From an uncultured Planctomycetaceae bacterium (lineage in GTDB: Bacteria > Planctomycetota > Planctomycetia > Pirellulales > Thermoguttaceae), in assembly GCA_946408825.1 (NCBI GenBank), contig CAMJTU010000037.1:1-38544 (forward strand): a stretch of DNA of 38,544 nucleotides, given 5' to 3'. The notes under the pieces were generated by a model. It was not told where the DNA came from, made no database searches, and saw nothing but the letters and a program-made list of their open reading frames with translations. Shown one piece after another: positions 6,910 to 15,595 of this stretch. The position numbers and the translations under genes are program-made. Every line of letters starts with the position of its first letter. Within the stretch, counting starts at the first letter, position 1.

Positions 6910-7395
6910 ACGCCATTCATGCGAACTAAACGAAAGAAACAGAATCTCACAAGAAAAAACGCGTCGGGGTAAAAATCCTAACACAGAAGGTTTTCCTACC
7001 GGGCGACTTACGCCCATAACCGACTTAAATATTTACGATAAGACGCTTCTCCTTTTCTATTCTCTACAGCAACTTCTTTCGAACTTAAAAACATTGAGTT
7101 CGTAAAAAGATACCGAAATACAACACAACTACAGAAGGGCAGACTTGTACAAAGAACCCAAATCGTCTCAACTCACGAAGCAAACGCTCCACACATAAAG
7201 ATTTCGCGGAGAAACCGACGAAACCGAGAACTAACAAACATCCGACAAACGGGGCTAGAAACAGACCGCCGCCGATAAACAAACCTGTGCGATATTCTCC
7301 CTGATAGCCCTTCGTTCTAAAAAAAAGAATGGAACGCTACTCTCCCTCGGGGCGCACAAGTTACTTTAACGGGTAAGCATAACAATCCTACTGTC

Positions 7396-7421
7396 GGCGT
7401 CAAGCCGTCTTGGCGCCTTTT
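7396..7421 (+). terminator. Terminator-like hairpin in the rho-scpB gap
   Basis: GGCGTCAAG (7396-7404) pairs with CTTGGCGCC (7409-7417), one G-T pair, loop CCGT, followed by TTTT. It suggests that something in the otherwise empty gap is transcribed on the plus strand. Confidence 0.4.
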
Positions 7422-8119
7422 CGCAATCTTTTGGTAAAAAAAAATAATTTTTTATCGATATTGAGCGTAAACGGGATTATATTGCGAGCTTTTACGCGTT
7501 AGATCATCGGTTTTTCTTAAAAAAACTGTTGTTTCTGAAATTTAACTCGTTTCACTGCCGAACTGGCGAACCATGTTTTTTCGACGTCTATGACGTTTTC
7601 CGTAACAACAATTAATTATACGCGTCGTCATTCGCGTTCAGAACGTTTGTCGTAAGAGTTGTCGTCGTTGGAGTTGGGGATTTTAACCTGCGGACTTTCT
7701 TTTGGAACAAGATATGAAAAAGACGCCGAGCGCTTGAATTCCGAAAAAACAGAACGACAAAAACGTGCATGCTAACTCAAGAGAGCGAAAGATTCCATAT
7801 CGACGACCTTTGGCAAAAACGGAAGTCTAATCTGTTAAACGGGTTATATTACATTTCCTGATTTTAGTTCGCGGATGGGCGACGAGTCGTAAAGACGAAT
7901 AGCGTCGTTGTTTGCGTCTCTCGTTCGCATTATGTCTTGGATTAATACCGAAATAACAACGATTCTATCCGACGGAAACTGATTTCTTTATTCGTCCATG
8001 CAAAAGCGCTTAACGTTTGTTTCGTTCCTCGTTTCCTCTTGCTTTGAAACAGGTTATTGTATACGATGGGGCAAAACGCGCGCGGACGTTGATTTCGGCG
8101 CGGGGGAAGGGGAACGACG

Positions 8120-9127
8120 ATGGACGAACAGGACGATTCAAAATTGGAACAACTGGAGGACGCTCTGTCCGGCGCCGCAGAAGATATTCCTGAGAACGTC
8201 GAAAAGAACGCGCCTAACGAGACTTCTGTCGACGATCAAGGCGACGACGGGGACGCGGAAGAGGACGCTTTTTTTTCTAAAAGTTTCTCCCTTAACGCGT
8301 CGCTGAACGATTCAGACCGTCGCGACGTCGCGGCGTTTGCCGACGGATTGCGTTCGATGTTCGAAGCGAGCGACGACGACTTTGAGTCCGCTATTGACGA
8401 CGTCTCCGACGCGGAGCGAATTCAGCGCGATCTGGAACTCGAACGTCGGGAATCGCTCGATTCTGAGATTCGTCAGAACGACTCCGATTTCCTATTTGAA
8501 GCCGGCGCGCGTTACGAAGCGCCGCGCGCGTCGGAGCGCGATTTTAACGGCGACGCGTCTACCCCGGGTTCCGACAACGAACAAGAGACGTATCGCCGCG
8601 CCGTAATTCGACCCGACAACATTCTCGAGGCGATGTTGTTCGTCGGCGACCGCGAAAATAGACCTTTGTCTCTTAAACGCGCCTGCGAACTGATTCGCAA
8701 TCTTTCCGAAACAGAAGCTCTGGAGATTCTCGCCGACCTCAACGAGCGTTATTATCGAGAGGGCGCGCCTTACAAGATCGTTCGCGACGGAGAAGGGTTT
8801 CGGCTTTCTCTTCTCGACTCCTACGGCGATATCGTCGCGCAGTTTGGCGGGAAAACGAAGGAATTTAAGCTGTCGCAGAGCGCGATCGACGTTCTCGCGC
8901 TTGTCGCTTACAAGCAGCCGATAACGTTCGACGCCATCTTAGAAGTACGCAGCGGAGCCGCAAGCGCTCTGTCGCAACTTGTCAGACGCGACCTTATTTC
9001 TGTGGAAAAGCAGACTGTTGAAAAGAAAAAGATTTCTGTCTATCGAACCACCGATCGTTTTCTGAAGCTTTTTAACCTTAAATCGCTTGACGAGTTGCCC
9101 GTCATTGGCGATATCGACTACCGTTAA
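8120..9127 (+). CDS. scpB: Segregation and condensation protein B (ScpB)
   Basis: ScpB is the winged-helix subunit of the bacterial SMC condensin, working with ScpA and SMC in chromosome segregation. The recognisable domain starts at NILEAMLFVG (residues 167-176). It continues with the first winged helix (ILADLNERYYREGAPYKIV, then GFRLSL) and the second (LSQSAIDVLALVAYKQPITFDAILEVRS, then LVRRDLI). It ends with YRTTDRFLKLFNLKSLDELP, a signature of the family. Residues 1-165 are a highly acidic, probably disordered extension rich in D, E and S, making the protein 335 residues against roughly 200 for typical ScpB. AAGGGG precedes ATG 8120. scpA is not adjacent. A terminator follows immediately. 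Confidence 0.93.
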   Translation: MDEQDDSKLEQLEDALSGAAEDIPENVEKNAPNETSVDDQGDDGDAEEDAFFSKSFSLNASLNDSDRRDVAAFADGLRSMFEASDDDFESAIDDVSDAERIQRDLELERRESLDSEIRQNDSDFLFEAGARYEAPRASERDFNGDASTPGSDNEQETYRRAVIRPDNILEAMLFVGDRENRPLSLKRACELIRNLSETEALEILADLNERYYREGAPYKIVRDGEGFRLSLLDSYGDIVAQFGGKTKEFKLSQSAIDVLALVAYKQPITFDAILEVRSGAASALSQLVRRDLISVEKQTVEKKKISVYRTTDRFLKLFNLKSLDELPVIGDIDYR

Positions 9128-9153
9128 AGGCGCGAGAACAGAACGCGCCTTTT
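9127..9153 (+). terminator. Terminator of scpB
   Basis: AAGGCGCG (9127-9134) pairs with CGCGCCTT (9144-9151) across a 9-nt loop, followed by TT. The stem begins at the scpB stop codon. Confidence 0.75.
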
Positions 9154-9363
9154 CCCATCGCTTTGCGTCGTCTGGCCTTGTGTCGGCGGCTTTTCTCCCT
9201 GTTTTTTTATTTTCGTCTGTAAAAGCTTGCAGTCGTTTGACCGCCCAGATATAATTCGAGTCGACGGAGCGTGTTGAGACGCGCCGCTACCGGAATCGTA
9301 TTGTTTTATATTAAAAGTCTGCGCGACGATTTCCCGCGCGCTCTTTTGCGAAAGGACCTTAGA

Positions 9364-10371
9364 ATGGAACGTGTTTTTACGCGACGTGACTTCATGCGAA
9401 CGACCGCTTTAACCGCCGGCGCCGCGGCGCTTTCGACGACAATGAAGAGCTCCTCGCTTTTTGCCGCGGAAGTCGAACAGCCCTTCACGACCAAACTGCG
9501 CTACGCTACCCTCGTAGGCGAAATCAAAGCCGACGAAATTGAAAACCTTGCGAAACTCGGCTATGAAGGCGTAGAAACTACCGTCTGGGATATTGATCCG
9601 AGCAAGGCAGCGGAAGGTCGTAGAATCTGTGAAGCCAACGGTATTAAGATTCATTCCGTTATGCGCGCGTGGACTAACGTTAATCAAGGCGCGGAGCAAG
9701 CCGAGGCGGACGTTAAGACGATCGAACGAGCGCTTCGCGCCGCCGGCGCCTACGGAGCCTCGACGATTCTGCTCGTGCCCTGTCGCGTCGGAGGAAAAGC
9801 GCCCCAGCCTTGGGATTTCAAAATCGACTTCGACCCCGATACTTGCATGGTCAAGACGGTCTGCGAAGGGGACAACGCGCCGTACGCCGACTATATCAAA
9901 GCGCAGAACGAAGCGACGGAAGCGTCCTTCAAGTACGTCAAACAGGCGATTCCCGTCGCCGCTTACGAGGGCGTTACGATTGGACTTGAAAACGTTTGGA
10001 ACGGCCTTTGGTGCACCCCTGAATTCTTCGCCGCCTTTGTCAAGGCGTTTGACAACGTTTGGGTCAAGACGTATTTCGATATCGGAAACCACGTTAAGTA
10101 TGCGAAGCCCGAAGACTGGCTCCGCGCGCTCAAAGGAACCATTTGCAAGCTTCACTTCAAGGATTTCCTCATGAATAAGGAAAAGCCGAACGGGGGCGAT
10201 TTTGTGCCGATCGGAACAGGGTCGATCGATTGGAAGTCTGTCCGTAAAGTGATCGACGAAATTAGCTACGACGGATTTGTCACTCTCGAAAGCGGCGGGT
10301 ATTCGTCGGAACAGCACGCTAAGATTTTCCAGAATTTCTTCCAGGGTAAAGATATCCTTGAAGGCGTCTGA
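9364..10371 (+). CDS. Tat-exported sugar phosphate isomerase/epimerase-like TIM barrel
   Basis: A 335-residue member of the xylose-isomerase-like TIM-barrel superfamily. The likely start is ATG 9364, preceded by AAAGGA. The longer frame from 9271 lacks such a site. The N-terminus has a Tat signal (TRRDFM, hydrophobic stretch, Ala-rich end near residue 34), so it is exported folded, probably with its metal. Metal-site residues expected for this fold are visible: E in IGLENVWN, D in YFDIGN, H in KLHFKDF and a final E in VTLESGG. Substrate is unknown; family members isomerise or epimerise ketoses or act on inositol-type compounds. It is followed by a cytosolic paralogue (10520-11464), with a terminator between them. 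By eye about half the aligned residues are identical. Confidence 0.87.
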   Translation: MERVFTRRDFMRTTALTAGAAALSTTMKSSSLFAAEVEQPFTTKLRYATLVGEIKADEIENLAKLGYEGVETTVWDIDPSKAAEGRRICEANGIKIHSVMRAWTNVNQGAEQAEADVKTIERALRAAGAYGASTILLVPCRVGGKAPQPWDFKIDFDPDTCMVKTVCEGDNAPYADYIKAQNEATEASFKYVKQAIPVAAYEGVTIGLENVWNGLWCTPEFFAAFVKAFDNVWVKTYFDIGNHVKYAKPEDWLRALKGTICKLHFKDFLMNKEKPNGGDFVPIGTGSIDWKSVRKVIDEISYDGFVTLESGGYSSEQHAKIFQNFFQGKDILEGV

Positions 10372-10424
10372 TTTTGCTTGCGTTTATGTGTTCGCTAGGT
10401 GAACGTTGGACGTAGTTTTTGACC

Positions 10425-10475
10425 GAAACACGAAAGAGCGGCGTTACTCGCTTTTCCTCTTTCGTGTTTCTTTTT
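10425..10475 (+). terminator. Strong terminator between the two TIM-barrel genes
   Basis: A perfect 14-bp stem (10425-10438 with 10457-10470) has an 18-nt loop and is followed by five T. The second gene therefore probably has its own promoter or depends on readthrough. Confidence 0.85.
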
Positions 10476-10519
10476 AACGTTCTTTTTAATTTTCCTTAAT
10501 ATTTTCTACAAGGCGACTT

Positions 10520-11464
10520 ATGATAGACGATGAAAATAAAGACGGCGCGACGCCGGCTCAATACCACACGACGCTTCGCTGCGCGGCGATCGTCAATAAG
10601 ATTGAACCTCGTGAAATCGAAGAACTTGCCGCGGCAGGCTACGACGGCGTCGAATCTCGCGCGACCAACGTGACCCTCGAAGAAGCACGTGAAGCGCGAC
10701 GCGTTTGCGAAGCAAACGGACTTAAAATTCACTCGGTCATGAAGGGCGCGCGTTTCAATCGTGACGAATGCGTCGAAGAGGACGTCGAGAGTCTGCGCCA
10801 TGCGATTCAGGTCGCGGGCGCTTACGGCGCGTCTTCGATTTTAGTCGTGCCGGGCGCAGGAATTCCCGCGCCGGCGCTTTCGCCATGGGAATATCGCTTC
10901 CAGTTCGATCCGGAAACGCTTATGGTTTCTCGAATCTCCGACGGCGATCAAACGCCTTTTGCCGAATTTATCGCGGCGCAGAACTATGCGACAACCGCGG
11001 TTCGAAAGCATCTTCCGAAGGTTCTCGACGTTGCGGCGTACGAGGGCGTTAAGATCGGTCTGGAAAACGTTTGGAACAACCTTTGGCACGATCCGAACCT
11101 CCTTGCGGCGTTTGTTCGCTCCTTTGACAATCCTTGGGTCGGATCCTATTTTGACCTCGGAAATTACGTTAAAATTACCTCGACCGTGGAGTGTTTACGC
11201 GCGCTCGGAAAGGGAATTATCGTAAAGCTGCATTTTAAAGACTTCCTTGTCGATCATTCTCTGCCAAACGGCGGCTCTTTCGTGCCTGTTGGGCTCGGTT
11301 CTAACGACTGGCTCGCAATTCGTCAGACCTTGGACGATATCGACTACAATGGTTTCGCGACGATCGAGTTTGAGGAGTCGGAAAGCCTCAAACTTTCCCA
11401 TCGGCAACAGGTCCAGAAGTTTAAGAACTTCTTCGACGGCGTAGATATTCTCCGCGGCGTTTGA
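10520..11464 (+). CDS. Cytosolic sugar phosphate isomerase/epimerase-like TIM barrel, paralogue of the preceding gene
   Basis: A 314-residue xylose-isomerase-like TIM barrel with no signal peptide (MIDDENKDGATPAQYH), so probably cytoplasmic. The same metal-site motifs as the neighbour are present: IGLENVWNNLW, YFDLGNYV, KLHFKDFL and ATIEFEE. Both proteins also share PNGG-x-FVP-x-G near the C-terminus and end in DIL-x-GV. AAGGCGA precedes ATG 10520. The tandem arrangement implies duplication followed by divergence in cellular location. One possible reading is that the same type of reaction is run outside and inside the cytoplasmic membrane, but no substrate is shown. Confidence 0.86.
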   Translation: MIDDENKDGATPAQYHTTLRCAAIVNKIEPREIEELAAAGYDGVESRATNVTLEEAREARRVCEANGLKIHSVMKGARFNRDECVEEDVESLRHAIQVAGAYGASSILVVPGAGIPAPALSPWEYRFQFDPETLMVSRISDGDQTPFAEFIAAQNYATTAVRKHLPKVLDVAAYEGVKIGLENVWNNLWHDPNLLAAFVRSFDNPWVGSYFDLGNYVKITSTVECLRALGKGIIVKLHFKDFLVDHSLPNGGSFVPVGLGSNDWLAIRQTLDDIDYNGFATIEFEESESLKLSHRQQVQKFKNFFDGVDILRGV

Positions 11465-11590
11465 ACGCGACGTTTTGATCTTCCCAGAACGGAAGACGGT
11501 TTTTACCTTTAAGACGATAGACGCGTCCTTTACGTCCTCACATGGGGCCATAGGGCGCGTTTATTTTTTTGGCGGAGATTAGGGCGTCGT

Positions 11591-11626
11591 AAAAAGAACG
11601 CCGACGCGTCAGAAGACGCGTCGGCG
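11591..11626 (-). terminator. Terminator of the bL25-Pth-bS6-SSB-bL9 operon
   Basis: A perfect 12-bp stem (11599-11610 with 11615-11626) has a 4-nt loop. On the minus strand it runs into TTCTTTTT. It lies about 75 bases past the bL9 stop. Confidence 0.85.
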
Positions 11627-11700
11627 ACGATGAACGGCAAGAACCTCGAAAAACCGCGCCGCTACGGAGCGACGGAGAATTCAAGGGGAATTGTCGACGC

Positions 11701-12240
11701 TCAGGCTTCGTGAGAGGTCGGAACGACCCAAACCTTGAGGTACGACTCAACTTCGTGACCGAGGTAGATGCGTACGGAGTATTCCGCGAGCTGCTTCAGA
11801 GGACCGTCGAGACGAACGTTGTCGATCGAGATCGAAACGCCGGCGTTCTTGAGGGCGTGGACGATTTCTTCGGCGCCGATGGAACCGTAGAGATGCCCCT
11901 CTTCGTTCGCGTTGGCTTCGAGCGTGATCGTCGTTTTCGAGATGACGTCGGCAAGATCGTGCAAAGCGGCGAGCTGCTGACGCTGGAGTTCGGCGATTTC
12001 CGCCTTATGCTTTTCGATCATTCGACGATGATGATCGGTCGCGTAGGTCGCGAGTCCCTGAGGAATCAGGTAGTTGCGCGCGTAACCCGGCTTAACCTCG
12101 ACAACGTCGCCCTGCTTGCCGAGAGAATCGATAGATTGAATGAGAAGAAGCTGAATGCCGCCGTTGGGGCCCTTAGGCAGACGCTTGCCGGTGCGGAAAG
12201 CGTTGCGAGCTTGCTTTTTCCTGACTTGAACTTGCATCAT
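11701..12240 (-). CDS. rplI: 50S ribosomal protein bL9
   Basis: bL9 (179 residues) binds 23S rRNA near the L1 stalk and helps keep the reading frame. The classic N-domain starts around residue 30 (IQLLLIQSIDSLGKQGDVVEVKPGY with the signature PGYARNYLIPQGLA). A long connecting helix follows, then the C-domain with GHLYGSIGAEEIVHAL. Before this there are about 28 extra basic residues (MMQVQVRKKQARNAFRTGKR), which I associate with planctomycete bL9. It is the last gene of a five-gene minus-strand operon, 66 bases after ssb, and is followed by a strong terminator. TTAGGG precedes the double ATG; either ATG may start. Confidence 0.96.
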   Translation of the reverse strand: MMQVQVRKKQARNAFRTGKRLPKGPNGGIQLLLIQSIDSLGKQGDVVEVKPGYARNYLIPQGLATYATDHHRRMIEKHKAEIAELQRQQLAALHDLADVISKTTITLEANANEEGHLYGSIGAEEIVHALKNAGVSISIDNVRLDGPLKQLAEYSVRIYLGHEVESYLKVWVVPTSHEA

Positions 12241-12306
12241 TATACCCTAAATATCGTTGAATTTGTTTTATTGAATTTCGTGACGTTCCGCGCTAAACGA
12301 TACGCG

Positions 12307-12789
12307 TCAGAAAGGAATCTCTTCCGAACCCTCTTGAGAATAGGGATCGTTCTGAGGCGACGCGGCAGACTGCTGCTGATACGACGAACGCCCCTGATAC
12401 CCGCCTTGCTGCTGCTGATAGCCGCCCTGCTGGTAATCTGAGCCGCCGTCGGAACCGCCGCTACGCGAACCAAGGAGAACGATGCGTTCGGCGATAATCT
12501 TAACCTTCGAACGTTTCTGACCTTCCTGTTCCCAAGTATCTTGCTTGAGCCGTCCCTCGACAAGGATGGAACTGCCCTTCCGAGCGTATTCGTGGAGCAC
12601 TTCAGCGTTTCGTCCCCAAACTGTGACGTCGAAGAAATTGGTATCTTCGACCCAGTTTCCGCTTTGCTCCTTACGTCGCTCGTTGACGGCAAGACCGACG
12701 TCCATGACGGAGGTTCCGGACTGAATGCTACGAAGTTCGGGATCTCTCGTGAGATTGCCGACCAACACAACTCTGTTGAAACTAGCCAT
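12307..12789 (-). CDS. ssb: Single-stranded DNA-binding protein
   Basis: SSB (160 residues) coats single-stranded DNA in replication and repair. The OB fold covers residues 1 to about 108 (MASFNRVVLVGNLTRDPELR, later WVEDTNFFDVTVWG and VEGRLKQDTWE). A Gly/Gln/Ser-rich flexible linker follows, with QQGGYQQQQGGYQ-type repeats. The C-terminal tip EEIPF matches the acidic tip that recruits partner proteins. GGAGCGG precedes the ATG. The gene sits between bS6 and bL9, the common rpsF-ssb-rplI arrangement (often with bS18, which is absent here). Confidence 0.96.
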   Translation of the reverse strand: MASFNRVVLVGNLTRDPELRSIQSGTSVMDVGLAVNERRKEQSGNWVEDTNFFDVTVWGRNAEVLHEYARKGSSILVEGRLKQDTWEQEGQKRSKVKIIAERIVLLGSRSGGSDGGSDYQQGGYQQQQGGYQGRSSYQQQSAASPQNDPYSQEGSEEIPF

Positions 12790-12945
12790 AAAAGAGCCGC
12801 TCCGTTTTAGAGACTGTTAAAATTGGGTAAATATCGCAACCTCGACCGTCGCGCCTGTACGAGAAGCGAACAGAATCGTCGCCTTCGGAACATGGAATCG
12901 CGAATCGGGAGATCGCGCGGAACAGACGAATGTTTTGAATGAAAA

Positions 12946-13377
12946 CTAGAAGACGTCGCCGACTTCTTCGTCTTCGTCTTCGTCTTCATCGTCGTCCTCG
13001 TCGTCGACGACGTCAGATTCCTGACCTTCGGCGGCGGCGGTAGGCTCCGCCAGCGTATGCTGGATGAGAACCTCCTCCAGACGAGGATCGAGTCTGAGGG
13101 GCAGGCAACGGAGCACGTCGGTGTTGAGACGGAACTGAAGATTCAATTCCTCAAGCTTGTCGGTCGTGATCCGATAGTAAATGACCCAGTAGACGCCGCG
13201 AGTGCGATTCTTAACAGGATAGGCGAGCTTGCGCTCTTCCCAAAGACGACTCACGCGAATTTTACCGCCCAACGACTCGATCGTTTTCTCGAGCTTGCCA
13301 GTGATTTCTTCCTGGTTTCGAGCGAAGGCGTCGGAAGCCAGAAGGAACATCGTTTCGTAAAAGTTTTCTTTAATCAA
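12946..13377 (-). CDS. rpsF: 30S ribosomal protein bS6 (TTG start)
   Basis: bS6 (143 residues) binds the central domain of 16S rRNA with bS18. The family pattern is clear: NFYETMFLLAS at the start, then LEKTIESLGGKI, RLWEERKLAYPVKNRTRGVYWVIYY and LNTDVLRCLPLRLD. The C-terminus is an unusually long acidic tail (from about residue 120, runs of D and E). The chosen start is TTG 13377, because GAGGAG lies eight bases upstream and the next ATG (YETM) would remove part of the first beta strand. bS18 is not next to it; ssb follows 156 bases on. Confidence 0.94.
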   Translation of the reverse strand: MIKENFYETMFLLASDAFARNQEEITGKLEKTIESLGGKIRVSRLWEERKLAYPVKNRTRGVYWVIYYRITTDKLEELNLQFRLNTDVLRCLPLRLDPRLEEVLIQHTLAEPTAAAEGQESDVVDDEDDDEDEDEDEEVGDVF

Positions 13378-13621
13378 GGTTTTGCTCCTCGTATTGTATG
13401 CGGTTTATCAACCGCTCTCGTCGACTCGGCGAGGTATGTTGCAACGTAGCGAACCGCAGCGCAGTTCGGAACCAATCGGCGCTTCAATCGTCTCTGACTA
13501 AACGCCGTCAAGCGGTTATGAACCCGGAGAACTGAACGACAAACACAGGGGAACGGGACGTGAAAAGCGGTCGCGCTCAAATTTCCCAGTTCGATTGTTT
13601 TTTTCGCCGTCTTAAAACGCG

Positions 13622-14275
13622 TCAATCTTTCGCGCGATTCTTTTCGGAGACGTTGAATACGTTCATCGCCTCTTGAGCGCCGCGTTCGACCCATAGTCGC
13701 GCCGCGTCGGCCGCGTTCTGGATCGCGAGATCGATTTCGACTCTCTCGTCCTTTCGAAACGGCGTCAACACGAAGTCGACGACCTGATCGGTCGAGGAGG
13801 GGCGCCCAATCCCAATTCTAATTCGCGCGAATTTCTGCGTTCCTAGTTTCGCAATGACGTCCTTCAACCCTTTCTGACCGCCGCAACCGGCCGATTCTCG
13901 AATCCGCAGTTTTCCAAGCGGAAGATCGAGATCGTCGCAGACGACGATTAAATCAGTCTCAGGGTTAAGCTTGTAGAACCTTATCGCTTCGGAGACCGCG
14001 GTCCCGCTAAGGTTCATGAACGTCGTCGGACAAAGAAGGAGAACGTTTTTCTCTCCGATCTTCGCGTCCCATGCTTCGGCGTGAAACTGGTTTCGCGGTT
14101 TGTCGAACGAAACGCGCTTGACTAACTCGGCTAAAACCATGTAGCCAATGTTGTGCCGCGTCTCGCCGTACTGCCGACCCGGATTGCCCAGACCGACAAT
14201 GATTTTATCCGGCTTCATTCTATTTTTCGGCTTTCTATTAAAGACGTCGATCAAGTTCCGCAACGTCTTCAACAT
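13622..14275 (-). CDS. pth: Peptidyl-tRNA hydrolase
   Basis: Pth (217 residues) frees tRNA from peptidyl-tRNAs that drop off ribosomes. The core begins IIVGLGNPGRQY. The catalytic histidine is H41 in TRHNIGY and its partner aspartate is D114 in CDDLDLP. TFMNLSG and RIGIGRP are further signatures. Two ATG starts are possible: 14275 (used here, no clear ribosome binding site) and 14218, which fits the usual family start MKPDKIIVGLG and would remove 19 residues. It lies 89 bases after bL25 in the same operon, a common pairing. Confidence 0.95.
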   Translation of the reverse strand: MLKTLRNLIDVFNRKPKNRMKPDKIIVGLGNPGRQYGETRHNIGYMVLAELVKRVSFDKPRNQFHAEAWDAKIGEKNVLLLCPTTFMNLSGTAVSEAIRFYKLNPETDLIVVCDDLDLPLGKLRIRESAGCGGQKGLKDVIAKLGTQKFARIRIGIGRPSSTDQVVDFVLTPFRKDERVEIDLAIQNAADAARLWVERGAQEAMNVFNVSEKNRAKD

Positions 14276-14364
14276 GAGAATAATCCGAAAATCTCTAACT
14301 GACTCGCGCGCGATCCAAAAATCGCGCTTTCTAAAGGCTCGCGTTTAGCGCGAAAGCCGAGACG

Positions 14365-14997
14365 TCATTCCGCCTCTTCGCCTTCCGCCTTCTTGCGACC
14401 GACAACCTCGGGCTCCTCGCCGTCGGCGGGAACTTCGTCGGAGACTTCGACGACGACCTGTTCAGAACACTCGACGACGAGCGTTTCAGGATCGACGAGA
14501 ATCTTCACGCCCTCAGGGGCCACGATATCGGCGACTCTAATTTGTTCGTTGAAGCCGAGATCGTTGATGACGACGTCAAGATGTTCAGGCGCGGTGGTCG
14601 GCTCAGCTTCAATTTCGATCTTGTGAAGATGCTGTTTGACAACGCCGCCGTCCTTGAGACCAGCCGCCTCGCCGCGGAGTACGACCGGGACGGAAAGCTG
14701 AACATGTTCATGTTCGCTGACGCGAGTGAAGTCGACATGGAGAACCCTGTCGCCCCACGTGTTCCACTGGACGTCCTTAATGAAGGCGCGTTCTTTAACG
14801 TCGCCGCCCAAAATTACGAAGCGGCTGCCATGACGCAACGCAGCCTCGAGACTATCCGTTGCGACGGAAAGGTTCACGACCTCCTTTTTGTGACCGTAAA
14901 GGACGGCGGGAGTCTTTCCGCCCTCACGAAGTCGACGGTTTCGGCGTTTGCCGACACTTTCACGGCGTTCAACCGTCAGCGTTAAAAGTTCAACCAT
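14365..14997 (-). CDS. rplY: 50S ribosomal protein bL25 (Ctc form)
   Basis: bL25 of the long Ctc type (210 residues) binds 5S rRNA. The N-domain covers residues 1 to about 95 (MVELLTLTVERRESVGKRRNRRLR, TPAVLYG, VLHVDF). The C-terminal beta domain follows (VQLSVPVVLRGEAAGLKDGG, VNDLG-like segment VINDLGFNEQIRVADI). It ends in an acidic, Lys/Glu-rich tail. The start is ATG 14997, with GAAGGGA just upstream; a longer frame to 15036 has no support. It is the first gene of the operon and is preceded by a perfect -10 at 15104-15109 and a palindrome. Confidence 0.95.
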   Translation of the reverse strand: MVELLTLTVERRESVGKRRNRRLREGGKTPAVLYGHKKEVVNLSVATDSLEAALRHGSRFVILGGDVKERAFIKDVQWNTWGDRVLHVDFTRVSEHEHVQLSVPVVLRGEAAGLKDGGVVKQHLHKIEIEAEPTTAPEHLDVVINDLGFNEQIRVADIVAPEGVKILVDPETLVVECSEQVVVEVSDEVPADGEEPEVVGRKKAEGEEAE

Positions 14998-15079
14998 TAT
15001 AATTCCCTTCAAGGAAAAAGCGACGTCGCTCGCCATAGAAGGACACGGCGCCCTTCATACTCCGAGCAACGAGATTCGT

Positions 15080-15130
15080 CGATCTTATGATAGATCGCAA
15101 CAAATTATAACGAAAAAACGGCAAGCACAA
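15080..15130 (-). promoter_or_regulatory. Promoter and palindrome upstream of the bL25 operon
   Basis: On the minus strand a perfect TATAAT lies at 15104-15109. The -35 is weak (TTGTGC, about 15 bases upstream). At the expected transcript start lies the 6-bp palindrome CGATCT/AGATCG (15080-15085 with 15092-15097), which may be an operator or a 5' hairpin. Confidence 0.45.
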
Positions 15131-15560
15131 GGGGACGGGCGTTGCAAGTCGTAAAAATAGAAGAGTTTTTTATCATTTTTAGGGAAGACTTCGTAAAATA
15201 GACGGCTTTCATAAATCGTTGAACGTCGGCTGGCTCGCCTTTTTTTCCACGGCGATAATAGGTTTTCAACACGAGCGGTATTTGACGAGGACAATGACAA
15301 GAGAGCGCGGGCGTCGAAATCTGTCGCGAAGATGAAAGCGTCTATCAAAGGTTTGAAAAAATCTAGGAAACGCTTGTCGGAAAAGTTTAATCATTTGTTG
15401 AACGCTGTGAAATTTGCGTATGTTTTCTGTCTTGCTTAATTTTACCTTAAGAATTACCCTAAGAGCGTTGAAATAATATTTTTCGATTAGATTTTCTCCG
15501 TAATTTCCAGGCGCGTTATAGCATTTATAGAGAAAATATCGTTTTTGGGAATTTTTTAGT
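15131..15560. other. Intergenic, no gene seen
   Basis: AT-rich stretch between the bL25 promoter and the promoter at 15561. ORF-free in a credible sense: only short frames without ribosome binding sites. No repeat or RNA recognised. Confidence 0.6.
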
Positions 15561-15589
15561 TTGACGTGGAGGAATCAAGCTGTTACAAT
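15561..15589 (+). promoter_or_regulatory. Strong sigma-70-type promoter
   Basis: TTGACG (15561-15566), a 17-base spacer, then TACAAT (15584-15589). The predicted start is near 15596. It is the best promoter match noticed in the window. No ORF begins within 500 bases, so it serves a long leader or an RNA gene. Confidence 0.7.
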
Positions 15590-15595
15590 CGACTC

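Larger units (their letters stand above)
6728..8119. other. 1.4-kb region without a convincing gene between rho and scpB
   Basis: AT-richer than its surroundings, with frequent stops in all frames. The longest open stretch, 7085-7282 on the minus strand, is a TTG-started hydrophobic 65-residue frame with no ribosome binding site. A hairpin with a short T run lies at 7396-7421. Neither tRNA, tmRNA, RNase P nor SRP motifs were found by eye. It could be the two divergent control regions (rho to the left, scpB to the right) plus a decayed gene or an unrecognised RNA. Confidence 0.6.

Noticed and set aside
7085..7282. 65-codon hydrophobic minus-strand ORF in the rho-scpB gap
   Set aside because: TTG start, no ribosome binding site, odd composition; noted only within the gap entry.
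9409..10317. 302-codon minus-strand ORF opposite the Tat-exported TIM barrel
   Set aside because: Shadow of a clear gene; product has no recognisable motifs and no ribosome binding site.
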